Source: Phycisphaerae bacterium
Lineage (GTDB): Bacteria > Planctomycetota > Phycisphaerae > Phycisphaerales > SM1A02
DNA: 9,539 nucleotides
Direction: 5' to 3'
Assembly: GCA_016873355.1 (NCBI GenBank)
Contig: VGXK01000053.1
Span: 1 to 9,539 of the forward strand
Positions 1-7,114 of this stretch are shown piece after piece. The notes under the pieces were generated by a model, which saw only the letters and a list, made by a program, of their open reading frames with translations, was not told where the DNA came from and did no database searches. Positions within the stretch are counted from its first letter, which is position 1; each line of letters starts with the position of its first letter. Both the position numbers and the translations under genes were made by a program.

Positions 1-853
1 TGACTTCGTAGACCTCCCGAAGCCATGCCTCGAGTTGCGCTCCCTGGGCCGACTGCGAGCCGGAGAACATCGTGATGGCGCCGAGCGAGCCGACATCCAT
101 GAAGTAGATCTCGTCGGCGAAGAGCGCGGTGTAGGCGCCGCCCGAGATCGCCTCCTCGATCCACGCGACGAGTCGATGCTTCTTCTTGATGCGCACCAGG
201 CTGTCGCGAATCTTCACCGCCTCGGAGACCGCACCGCCGGGCGAGTTGATGGCCATGACGATGATCTGGCCGGGGCCGAGCTTGTCGGCCTCCTTCTCCA
301 TGCGATCCATCTCCTCGTGTCGCAAGCCGACGCCGACCGTGCCGGGAAGCGGCAGGATGAACATCACCTTCTTGCCGTCGGTGCGAGGACCGTTGATCGG
401 GCCCGCCGTGTCAGGCAGTTCCGTGAGCGGATCGATGTCCATGGACGGCGTGGTCGCCGAATCGCTCGGCTCGTCGGACTTCGGCGCGGACGGCGCGGCA
501 CCACCCGACGGCACCGCGCTTCCGCTCGCGCCCGCGGCGGGGGTTCCGCCCTCGGCCGCCTTCACCGAGCGGACATCGTTGAGGACGATGACCTTCTTCA
601 CCGACTTCCCGTTGACCGTCGTGTCGAGCGTGAGCGCGAACTTGTCGATCTTCGAAAGAGTGCCGGTCAGCGTCTGATCCCGACCCATTTCCTTGAAGGC
701 GATCTCGATCCGATCGCCGATCGCGCCGCGCCAAACGCCTCCCGTGAAGCGGATCTCGGCGCTGGCGGGCGGCGCCTGCGCGAACGAGGGTTCCACGGCC
801 AAGGTCATCGCCGCTGCGACCACCACTGAAACGATCCATGCACGATGCGTCAT
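1..853 (-). CDS. Exported ClpP/SppA/NfeD-class serine protease, partial at left edge
   Basis: Read from 853 leftward; 284 complete codons are visible and the C-terminus lies outside the window. The ATG is preceded by GGAG (862-865) at 8-base spacing. Residues 1-26 look like a Sec signal peptide (hydrophobic stretch ending SFAQA). Residues about 33-100 form a beta-rich segment resembling a small Sm/SH3-like barrel (ends VLNDVRSVKAA), followed by an Ala/Ser/Pro/Gly linker to about 145. From about 160 comes a ClpP-crotonase-like domain: INSPGGAVSEA (SPGG 204-207, the expected oxyanion region) and AISGGAYTALFADEIYF with Ser237 as likely nucleophile, then GSLGAIT. This matches the signal peptide peptidase/NfeD protease family, which usually cleaves membrane or secreted substrates with a Ser/Lys dyad; the lysine would be beyond the edge. 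Whether an NfeD membrane/OB region follows cannot be seen. It sits 46 bases after the paralogous gene at 900-2126, probably co-transcribed. Family call fairly sure; substrate unknown. Confidence 0.85.
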   Translation of the reverse strand, partial: MTHRAWIVSVVVAAAMTLAVEPSFAQAPPASAEIRFTGGVWRGAIGDRIEIAFKEMGRDQTLTGTLSKIDKFALTLDTTVNGKSVKKVIVLNDVRSVKAAEGGTPAAGASGSAVPSGGAAPSAPKSDEPSDSATTPSMDIDPLTELPDTAGPINGPRTDGKKVMFILPLPGTVGVGLRHEEMDRMEKEADKLGPGQIIVMAINSPGGAVSEAVKIRDSLVRIKKKHRLVAWIEEAISGGAYTALFADEIYFMDVGSLGAITMFSGSQSAQGAQLEAWLREVYEV

Positions 854-899
854 GAGTTGATCTCCGACCGAATGCTCAGATGGGTCTCCGCCGCCTTGC

Positions 900-2126
900 T
901 CAGCGCCCGCTGCCGCCAATGCCGCGGCCACCGCCCGACAAGCCGCCGCCGCCTCGAACCGCGCGCTTGCGGCCCTCGATGGCGGTGATCTGCTCCCTGA
1001 TCTCGCGAAGCAGTCGCTCGATGTCGATCTTGCGGATGCCGGCGGCGCCCATGCGCTTCTCGACGGCCGGATACTTGTTCATGGCGTCCAGGATCTCCTG
1101 CAGCGCCTTGCGCGCCTTGCCGAGATGCGCCAGGGCGTCTTCGCCGGAGGCGTATTCCATTTCGCGCTCGTAGGTCCGCCACGCCTCGCGGCACTTCGCG
1201 AAGGCGGCGCGCCACTTCTTGATGTAGTCGTCGACGAGCGGCGCTCCGTCCTCCTTCTTCTCCACGAGCGACTTGTCCCACTCGCGATACCCGAGGAGGA
1301 ACATGAGGTCGTCAAGGTCGTCGCAGGTTCCCTTGCTCAGCATGAGGTCTTCGGCGGCCTTCGCGTTGAAGACGGGTACCGCCTTCTCGCTGTTGTCGAC
1401 CACATAGGTTCCATCCACGTCCTGCTGCCAGATGAGTTCGCGACCCTTCCACGAGACGCTCAGCTTCCTCTCCGGAATGATGAGCGCCTCACCGAGCGCC
1501 TTGTCGTAGCCGCCGGCCTCGAGGAAGCCGCAGGCGATGCCGACCCACGCCGCGAGGAACTTGCGATGCACTTCCCAGTCGGGGTGACCGGCGTTCATGT
1601 AGGCGAACGACATTCCTTCGAGACGGCCGTTCGAGCTCATGTAGATGTCCGGCCACGGGAATGCGAGCGGCGACGCGGGTCCCGCGACATCCTTCACCCA
1701 CACGACCTGCGGGATGTGACGCAGTTCTTCCTTCAGGCTGTTGACGAGGTCCCGCATCTCGTACTGGTCGAAGCGGCCTCGCTCGGCGCGATCGTCATCG
1801 CCGATGTAGTCGATCTGGTTGTAGTCCGCGGACTGAAGCACGAAGACGATGAGATCCGGCTTCTTCTTCTTGGCGTCCTCGATGACCTCCTTGTAGATCG
1901 GCAGCGTGATGTCGGTGCCGAGCTGGCCGCGCATGGGGATGGTGTAGACCTTCGGCGCCTTGCCGGGGTTGGGCTGGTCGGTCTGGTAGGGAGACTTGCC
2001 TCCCTTGAAGATCCGCGTCTGTCCCTGCGGGACTTCCGGTAGAGGCACTTCCTCGGCGGCCTGGAGACCGAAGGATCCAAGCAGTCCGAAACCGAGCAGG
2101 GCGACGGCGATCGAGCGAGTTGCCAT
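900..2126 (-). CDS. Exported ClpP/NfeD-fold paralogue, probably non-catalytic (408 aa)
   Basis: The ATG at 2126 has a strong ribosome binding site, GGAGGA (2135-2140), 8 bases away; the reading frame stays open far upstream, but only this start gives a signal peptide (residues 1 to about 23, cleavage near LQA/AE). Residues 59-98 (KVYTIPMRGQLG ... PDLIVFVLQS) resemble the first strands of ClpP/SppA-class domains. Residues 141-173 align by eye with 229-261 of the neighbouring protease: both have W-(V/I)-(K/E) then PDIYMSSNGRLEGMS versus DEIYFMDVGSLGAIT. Where the neighbour has SPGG this protein has SADYN, and where it has ISGGAY this one has AGPASP, so nucleophile and oxyanion glycines seem lost. 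A later stretch (DDLDDLMFLLGY) is also typical of NfeD-like protease domains. The last third is charged and helical, possibly coiled coil, ending in a Gly/Arg-rich tail (387-408). A structural or regulatory partner of the adjacent protease is inference. Confidence 0.8.
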   Translation of the reverse strand: MATRSIAVALLGFGLLGSFGLQAAEEVPLPEVPQGQTRIFKGGKSPYQTDQPNPGKAPKVYTIPMRGQLGTDITLPIYKEVIEDAKKKKPDLIVFVLQSADYNQIDYIGDDDRAERGRFDQYEMRDLVNSLKEELRHIPQVVWVKDVAGPASPLAFPWPDIYMSSNGRLEGMSFAYMNAGHPDWEVHRKFLAAWVGIACGFLEAGGYDKALGEALIIPERKLSVSWKGRELIWQQDVDGTYVVDNSEKAVPVFNAKAAEDLMLSKGTCDDLDDLMFLLGYREWDKSLVEKKEDGAPLVDDYIKKWRAAFAKCREAWRTYEREMEYASGEDALAHLGKARKALQEILDAMNKYPAVEKRMGAAGIRKIDIERLLREIREQITAIEGRKRAVRGGGGLSGGGRGIGGSGR

Positions 2127-2134
2127 GTTGAGTG

Positions 2135-2140
2135 TCCTCC
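2135..2140 (-). promoter_or_regulatory. Ribosome binding site fixing the start of the 408-aa gene
   Basis: The minus strand reads GGAGGA with 8 bases to ATG at 2126. It decides between this start and the much longer open frame upstream, which would run into the 3' end of the nucleotidyltransferase gene without any signal peptide at its N-terminus. Confidence 0.75.
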
Positions 2141-2158
2141 GCTGGGAGATGCGTCGCG

Positions 2159-2164
2159 AGTATA
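2159..2164 (-). promoter_or_regulatory. Possible -10 element (TATACT) for the ClpP-like gene pair
   Basis: The minus strand carries TATACT in the 82-base gap between the nucleotidyltransferase gene and the 408-aa gene. It would give a start of transcription about 25 bases before the ATG. I find no good -35 hexamer at 16-18 bases, so this rests on the -10 match and position only. The gap is otherwise without an obvious hairpin terminator. Confidence 0.4.
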
Positions 2165-2208
2165 CGCCAAGCCTTCCGCGATGCCGTATTGAACCGCCGA
2201 TCCGCAGC

Positions 2209-3462
2209 TCAGGTTCCAACGAGTCGACGGGCCGCCGCAAGCGCCGACTCACGGGTCGGGAACTCGCCGCGAAGCTGACGATCGTAGAGGGAGTCGAGCA
2301 TGGTCCGAAACGCCGGGCCGGGAGCGAGCCCGAGGGCGATGAGGTCGTCGCCGGTGACCAGGGGCGAGGGAGCAAGCCCCTCGACGGCGAGCGCCTCGAC
2401 CTGGGCGGCGATCTCCTCCGCCAAGGCCGGATCCTCGGTTCGCAACAGGTCGAGCGCCGAGCGGAAGTTCTCGCGCGACGCGTGACGCTTCCGTTGCGCA
2501 CGATCGCTTACGCGCCATGAGCCATGGAGCTCGCGCGAGATTCGAAGCGTCTCCGCGAGGGCATCGGACTCGGCGTTCGAGAGGACGAGCGCGTCGACCC
2601 AGATCTTCAGTCGCGCCGCGTCGACCTGGACGACCCCCGCACCGGGACCGGCGGCCGCGCCGCCGGCGCCGCGATCGAGCATCCACGCCGCCAGCGACGA
2701 CGCGAACGACGCGTCCGGAGGCAGCCGGCGGACGCGATCGTCGTTTCGTTCCACGGGCGGCTCGCAGAGAACGGCCGTCGAAAGGCCGAGTCGCTCGATG
2801 AGATCGACCCCCTGCCCGCGCGACGGATGTTCGAAAATCCGCCGGATCTCTCCGCCGATCCGCTCGCGGCTCACGCCCATGAGCTCCGAGCCGTGGCGGA
2901 GGATCGCTCGCTCGACCCCCGGCTCGATCGCAAGGCTGAATCGCGCCGCGAAGCGCACCGCGCGCAGCATGCGGAGGCGATCCTCCGCGAGCCGATCTTC
3001 GGCGCTGCCGATGGCGCGGAGCACGCGGCCGCGGATGTCCTCGAGGCCGCCGACGAAGTCGATCACCTTCCCGGTTTCGGGGTCCTCGAAGAGGCCGTTG
3101 ATCGTGAAGTCGCGTCGCCGCGCGTCCTGCTCGGCATCCCCGAAGTGCACGCGCGTCGGGCGTCGACCGTCGATGTACTCGCCGTCGCGACGAAAAGTGG
3201 CGACCTCGATCGTGTGACCGCCGCGACGCACGAGCATCACGCCGAAGCTCGCGCCGACGCCGCGCGCCGACGGGAAGATCTCCGCGATGCGCTCGGGCGT
3301 CGCGTCGGTCGCGACGTCGAAGTCCTTCGGCTCGAGCCCGAGCAGGCGATCGCGAACGCAGCCGCCGGCGAAGTAGGCGACATGCCCCGCCTGCGCCAGC
3401 GTGCGCGCGATGCTCGCGCCGGCGTCGCGCGCGCTCGACGGCGGCGCGCCGTGAGCGCTCAC
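2209..3462 (-). CDS. cca: CCA tRNA nucleotidyltransferase / poly(A) polymerase family protein
   Basis: 417 aa from a GTG start that overlaps the plsC stop (GTGA) and has AAGGAG five bases upstream. Class II nucleotidyltransferase signature: GGCVRDRLLG (33-42), KDFDVAT with metal-binding Asp47 and Asp49, FRRDGEYIDGRRP (90-102, flexible-loop region), RRDFTINGL (116-124), DFVGGLEDIRGRVLR (135-149), EDRLRMLRAVRFAARF (160-175). The EDxxR motif (Glu160, Asp161, Arg164) selects the incoming nucleotide in CCA-adding enzymes; its spacing from the DxD motif fits that group as I recall it. The enzyme would add or repair the CCA end of tRNA in the cytoplasm. The same fold covers poly(A) polymerase and CC- or A-only enzymes, and sequence reading cannot fully separate them; the RRFRLAHV-like motif typical of PcnB is absent (here GASFGVMLV). 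A Gly/Ala-rich insert lies at about 264-277. It is last in the four-gene operon. Confidence 0.85.
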   Translation of the reverse strand: MSAHGAPPSSARDAGASIARTLAQAGHVAYFAGGCVRDRLLGLEPKDFDVATDATPERIAEIFPSARGVGASFGVMLVRRGGHTIEVATFRRDGEYIDGRRPTRVHFGDAEQDARRRDFTINGLFEDPETGKVIDFVGGLEDIRGRVLRAIGSAEDRLAEDRLRMLRAVRFAARFSLAIEPGVERAILRHGSELMGVSRERIGGEIRRIFEHPSRGQGVDLIERLGLSTAVLCEPPVERNDDRVRRLPPDASFASSLAAWMLDRGAGGAAAGPGAGVVQVDAARLKIWVDALVLSNAESDALAETLRISRELHGSWRVSDRAQRKRHASRENFRSALDLLRTEDPALAEEIAAQVEALAVEGLAPSPLVTGDDLIALGLAPGPAFRTMLDSLYDRQLRGEFPTRESALAAARRLVGT

Positions 3463-4253
3463 GGCGACTCCTTGTGCGAACGGCGCGGCCGCCAGCCCGC
3501 TCGCCGCATGGCTGCGCCCCGCCGCGCCACGAGTTCCATGACCTTCGCCCGCAGCAGCGTGCGCAGCGCCGCGTCGTCGCGCGGAAGCGATTCCGGCAGC
3601 AGCGTCTCGCCGACCTCCACTTCGATGCGGCCGAACATTCGCGGAAACCGGCGCCCGCGGGGCCAGACATCGTGCGCCCCTTCGATTCCGAGCAGCACCA
3701 CCGGCACGCCCGCCCGGCGGACGAGCAGCGAGATTCCCTGAAGGAACGGCTCCACGCCGCCGTCGGGACTCCGCGTTCCCTCCGGGTAGATGAGCACGGT
3801 GCGCCCCGCCTTCAGCTCCGAGAGCGCTGCGCGGAATGCCGCGAGATCGCCTCCATCCTCCTTCAGCGAGATCGCGCCGTAGGAGCGCATGAGCCACGCG
3901 AAGGGCTTGAACGCGAAGAGGCTCTCCTTGGCCATCGCCGTGAGTTGCCGGTCGACGACGGCGCAGCCGTTGATGACCGGATCGAGATAGGACTGATGAT
4001 TGCTCACGAAGATGCACGGACCGTGCGCGGGCACGCGCGATTCGCCGGTGATGCGGAAGCGGTAGCAGAGCTTCAGCACCGTGCGGCAGAAGGCTTCGCT
4101 GAGATCGAACCAGATCATCTTGGCGACGGGTCGTCCGGGGCAGCGCCGCGCGAATTGGAATCGGTGCCGAGTCGGCGCCACGGCGTTCGGTCCCGCGCCG
4201 GCGCCGCCCGTCGCGCCCGCGCCCCCGCCCGCGACCGCGTCGACGGCGCTCAC
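3459..4253 (-). CDS. plsC: 1-acyl-sn-glycerol-3-phosphate acyltransferase (PlsC)
   Basis: 264 aa from the GTG at 4253; an ATG at 4118 would give 219 aa. I prefer the GTG because it overlaps the cmk stop as GTGA and has GGGAGG nine bases upstream, while the ATG has no convincing ribosome binding site. The catalytic domain begins after the ATG: NHQSYLD with His86 and Asp91 (the HX4D motif), GAISLKEDGG (126-135), IYPEGTRSPDGG with EGTRS at 158-162 (phosphate binding), and VVLLGIEGAHDVWPRG. This set defines the PlsC/LPLAT family, which acylates lysophosphatidate to phosphatidate at the inner face of the cytoplasmic membrane. With the GTG start, residues 2-45 are an Ala/Gly-rich, then Arg-rich leader not typical of the family. 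Position between cmk and the nucleotidyltransferase gene, overlapping both by four bases, indicates a coupled operon. The exact acyl substrate cannot be told. Confidence 0.9.
   Translation of the reverse strand: MSAVDAVAGGGAGATGGAGAGPNAVAPTRHRFQFARRCPGRPVAKMIWFDLSEAFCRTVLKLCYRFRITGESRVPAHGPCIFVSNHQSYLDPVINGCAVVDRQLTAMAKESLFAFKPFAWLMRSYGAISLKEDGGDLAAFRAALSELKAGRTVLIYPEGTRSPDGGVEPFLQGISLLVRRAGVPVVLLGIEGAHDVWPRGRRFPRMFGRIEVEVGETLLPESLPRDDAALRTLLRAKVMELVARRGAAMRRAGWRPRRSHKESP
3468..3473 (-). promoter_or_regulatory. Ribosome binding site deciding the nucleotidyltransferase GTG start
   Basis: The minus strand reads AAGGAG, five bases before the GTG at 3462, inside the last codons of plsC. The open frame extends hundreds of bases further upstream through plsC in another frame, so this site is the main argument for the start. 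Confidence 0.7.
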
Positions 4254-4972
4254 CGCGCCAGGCCTCCCGCCGCGGTCGAGTCGAGCCGCTCGGTGGGAAT
4301 TCGACGGCGCACCTCGGCGTCGAGCTTCGACACGACTTCCTCCTGCGCCAGCCCGTCGGTGTCGATGCGGATCGCTCCGTCGGGAACGCGAAGCGGACCC
4401 ACGGTGCGCGTGGAATCGATGCGATCCCGCTCCTCGATCGAGCGCTGGATCTCCTCGACCGGAACGTCTCGGCCGTCGATCAGCAGCTGATCGTGGCGGC
4501 GCTGCGCCCGCACGCGCGGCGACGCGTCGAGGTAGAAGCGCACGAGCGCCTCGGGGAAGACCACGGAGCCCTGGTCGCGGCCCTCGCTGACCAGTCTCGG
4601 ATGTCGCGCGGCGATCTCGCGCTGGAGCGAGACCATCAGCCGGCGCACCGGCGCCTGCGCCGCCACTTCGCTCACGATGTCGTCGACCGCCTCGTCGCGC
4701 AGTCGCGCGCTTGCGTCCCGATCGCCGAGCATGAGCGCCGGCGGCTGGCGCGACCACTCGAAGTGGAGATCCGCATCCGCAATGCGGGCCGCGAGCGCCT
4801 CGCCGCGAGAGGGATCGATGCGATCCTCGATCGCCAGCAGCGCCGCGGCGCGGTACATGGCGCCGGTGTCGAGAAACTCGAGACCGAGCCGCTTCGCGAG
4901 CTGACGCGCCACCGAGCTCTTTCCGGTTCCGGCGGGGCCGTCGATCGTGATGATCACGCCCCCCGCGATCAC
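4250..4972 (-). CDS. cmk: Cytidylate kinase (CMP/dCMP kinase)
   Basis: 240 aa, close to the usual 220-230. Start is GTG at 4972, overlapping the stop of the upstream gene (GTGA), with GGAGGAG (4978-4984) five bases before; a second in-frame GTG at 4957 is less well placed. Walker A is GPAGTGKSS (12-20), followed by FLDTGAMYRAA, a signature of bacterial Cmk. Further on, SEGRDQGSVVFPEALVRFYL corresponds to the conserved GRDxGTVVFP CMP-binding segment, then RVRAQRR, and IEERDRIDSTRTVGPL matches the RDxxDSxRxxxPL lid/CMP region. It phosphorylates CMP and dCMP using ATP in the cytoplasm, recycling CMP from RNA turnover and phospholipid synthesis. The latter gives a reasonable link to plsC immediately downstream. 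The Gln in GRDQG, where Met or Ile is usual, is a minor deviation. Confidence 0.95.
   Translation of the reverse strand: MIAGGVIITIDGPAGTGKSSVARQLAKRLGLEFLDTGAMYRAAALLAIEDRIDPSRGEALAARIADADLHFEWSRQPPALMLGDRDASARLRDEAVDDIVSEVAAQAPVRRLMVSLQREIAARHPRLVSEGRDQGSVVFPEALVRFYLDASPRVRAQRRHDQLLIDGRDVPVEEIQRSIEERDRIDSTRTVGPLRVPDGAIRIDTDGLAQEEVVSKLDAEVRRRIPTERLDSTAAGGLAR
4263..4268 (-). promoter_or_regulatory. Ribosome binding site favouring the upstream plsC start
   Basis: The minus strand reads GGGAGG, nine bases before the GTG at 4253, within the 3' end of cmk. Combined with the GTGA overlap it favours the 264-aa PlsC over the 219-aa form starting at 4118. Confidence 0.55.
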
Positions 4973-5772
4973 GCGGGCTCCTCCGTGAGGATGGCCTGCG
5001 ACATCTGTTCTCGCGCCGTCTCGATCGCCTTCACCGGATCGCCGGCGCCCTTGAAGTCGATGCAGAGCGCATTCACGAAGCCCACGCTGCGCACCGCGTC
5101 GATGCACTTGACGAGGTCCCACGCCTGGTGACTTCCGCTCTTGGAGAAGGACTTCACCGTGGCCATGATCGCGCTCGTGGCGTAGGGCGCGAGTCGGCGA
5201 AGCGCCTGTTCCGCGTCGCCGGTCGACGCGGCGTGGTCGAAGCTCGGAAGGCTGCCGATGCGGAAACCGCCGATGCGCTTGATGAGATCGGTGAGCCCGG
5301 CCGGCGCCGCGATGCGGTGCTCGCCCGGTTCGAGCAGCACGTTCACCTCGAAGCGATCGAGCGCGGTGAGCGCTTCCTTCACGCCCTGCGCGGTGCGCGA
5401 AAGCGACTCGTCGTCGACGACGCCCGCCGGCCGCATGCCGAGGGCGCTGCATCCGAGTCGGCTCGCGGCGGTGGCGAGCTTGCGCACGCGCTCGATCGAC
5501 GCGGGGCGCCGCCCCGCATCCTGGAAGTCGAGCGGCATCACTTCGACGAGCAGCAGGCACGGACAATGCACCTTGTCCGCCGCGTCGCGCAACGAATCGA
5601 GCTGCGAGGGACGCAGCCCCGCGAGCAGATCGGTGGGCAGCGCCAGCCCGCGCAGGCCGAGCGTTTCCGCGGTGAATGCGGGAAGGTCGTTGAGCTGAAG
5701 CGGCGAGCGGGCGCGGCTGAGAAGCGGTCGAAGGCTTCCGGCCGCCAGTGTCAGGAGGATCTGCGCTTGCAC
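4969..5772 (-). CDS. Sugar phosphate isomerase/epimerase-like TIM-barrel protein
   Basis: 267 aa if begun at GTG 5772, which places the first beta strand (ILLTLAAGSL) at the N-terminus; no strong ribosome binding site is seen, and the frame stays open upstream to 5907, where it would overlap the gcvH start, so the start is tentative. Alternating strand/helix pattern through the sequence: LGLRGLALPTDLL (38-50), CPCLLLVEVM (70-79), LGCSALGMRP (106-115), VNVLLEPGEH (143-152), IGGFRIGSLPSFDH (167-180), SAIMATVKSF (200-209), FVNALCIDFKG (232-242). This resembles the xylose isomerase-like TIM-barrel superfamily (AP endonuclease 2 family). Candidate metal ligands are Glu148, Asp179 and His215; the last-strand position has Asp239 in IDFKG where Glu is usual. 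Reaction and substrate are unknown. It leads the operon with cmk, plsC and the nucleotidyltransferase, overlapping cmk by four bases. Fold call moderate, function not assignable. Confidence 0.7.
   Translation of the reverse strand: MQAQILLTLAAGSLRPLLSRARSPLQLNDLPAFTAETLGLRGLALPTDLLAGLRPSQLDSLRDAADKVHCPCLLLVEVMPLDFQDAGRRPASIERVRKLATAASRLGCSALGMRPAGVVDDESLSRTAQGVKEALTALDRFEVNVLLEPGEHRIAAPAGLTDLIKRIGGFRIGSLPSFDHAASTGDAEQALRRLAPYATSAIMATVKSFSKSGSHQAWDLVKCIDAVRSVGFVNALCIDFKGAGDPVKAIETAREQMSQAILTEEPA
4978..4984 (-). promoter_or_regulatory. Ribosome binding site deciding the cmk GTG start
   Basis: The minus strand reads GGAGGAG, five bases before the GTG at 4972, and lies in the final codons (TEEPA) of the upstream TIM-barrel gene. 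It selects this GTG over the second in-frame GTG at 4957. Confidence 0.7.
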
Positions 5773-5900
5773 GACTGCGAGTCCGAGGTGCCGCCGAGTG
5801 TACGGCAGGAGACTCCGCCAAGTGGGCCGGGTATCCTCGCGCCCCCTTCGCCGCGCGGTGCGGACGAGGGTTCGTCGTTCATCGTTCGGATCGATCCCCC
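5773..5900. promoter_or_regulatory. Divergent intergenic region between the TIM-barrel gene and gcvH
   Basis: These 128 bases separate the two divergent transcription units, so both promoters should lie here unless the minus-strand gene starts further upstream. On the minus strand TACACT (5797-5802) sits 24 bases before the GTG and is a plausible -10. On the plus strand TATCCT (5832-5837) is a weaker -10 candidate for gcvH. Neither has a convincing -35. I see no glycine riboswitch-like structure and no clear operator palindrome. There is also no clear ribosome binding site before gcvH. Confidence 0.35.
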
Positions 5901-6289
5901 ATGGCAAGTCCCGCCGATCGTCGCTACAGCGAGTCGCACGAGTGGTTCCGTCCGGAGGGCGCCAGCGTGGTCGTTGGCCTCACGAAGCATGCCGCCGATC
6001 AGCTCACCGACATCACCTTCGCGGAGGTGAAGCCGGTGGGCACGAAGGTCTCCGCCGGCGAGTCCGTGGGCGAAGTGGAATCGGTCAAGACCGCCAGCGA
6101 GATCTACAGCGCGATTCCCGGCGAGGTGGCCGAGATCAACGACGCGGTCCGCAAGGATCCGTCGCTCATCAACAGCGATCCGTTCGGCAAGGGGTGGCTC
6201 TGCAAGATCCGATCGAGCGATCCGACGGCCACGCAGAAGCTGCTCGCGTCGCTCATGGACGCCGCGGCGTACGACGGGAAGAACTCCCA

Positions 6290-6293
<4 letters not shown>
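5901..6293 (+). CDS. gcvH: Glycine cleavage system H protein (lipoyl carrier)
   Basis: 130 aa, the normal length for GcvH. ATG at 5901 is chosen because family homology begins at once (RRYSESHEWFRPEG, matching the typical YTKSHEWV opening), although the ribosome binding site is weak. The lipoylation motif is VESVKTASEIYS, with Lys63 the expected lipoyl attachment residue. It is followed by the family's GEVAEINDAV and NSDPFGKGWLCKI segments. In the known pathway H protein shuttles the aminomethyl group between the P, T and L proteins during glycine cleavage in the cytoplasm. In some bacteria it also relays lipoyl or octanoyl groups to other enzymes. No gcvT or gcvP is present in this window. 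Instead its stop overlaps the TTG start of an ABC transporter ATPase, so the two are probably co-transcribed; a functional link is not implied by the sequence. Confidence 0.95.

Positions 6294-7114
<821 letters not shown>

Noticed and set aside
35..829. Plus-strand open frame of 264 codons opposite the left-edge protease
   Set aside because: Arg/Asp/His-rich sequence without domain features, antisense to clear ClpP-class motifs.
1125..2042. Plus-strand open frame of 305 codons opposite the 408-aa exported protein
   Set aside because: No recognisable motif or ribosome binding site; the opposite strand has a signal peptide, strong ribosome binding site and homology to its neighbour.
2127..2208. 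Rho-independent terminator after the nucleotidyltransferase gene
   Set aside because: I found no GC-rich hairpin followed by a T run on the minus strand in this gap.
2524..3741. Plus-strand open frame of 405 codons opposite the nucleotidyltransferase gene
   Set aside because: It spans two real genes on the other strand and shows no domain; an antisense shadow.
4190..4245. GC-only low-complexity stretch as a repeat or recombination site
   Set aside because: It reads as an Ala/Gly-rich leader of PlsC in frame, with no repeated unit or flanking duplication.
5773..5900. Glycine riboswitch ahead of gcvH
   Set aside because: The region is short and I could not find the paired conserved cores of the glycine aptamer.
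5773..5907. N-terminal extension of the TIM-barrel protein back to a TTG at 5907
   Set aside because: It would overlap the gcvH start and remove the divergent intergenic region; the added residues are Arg/Thr-rich with no barrel pattern.
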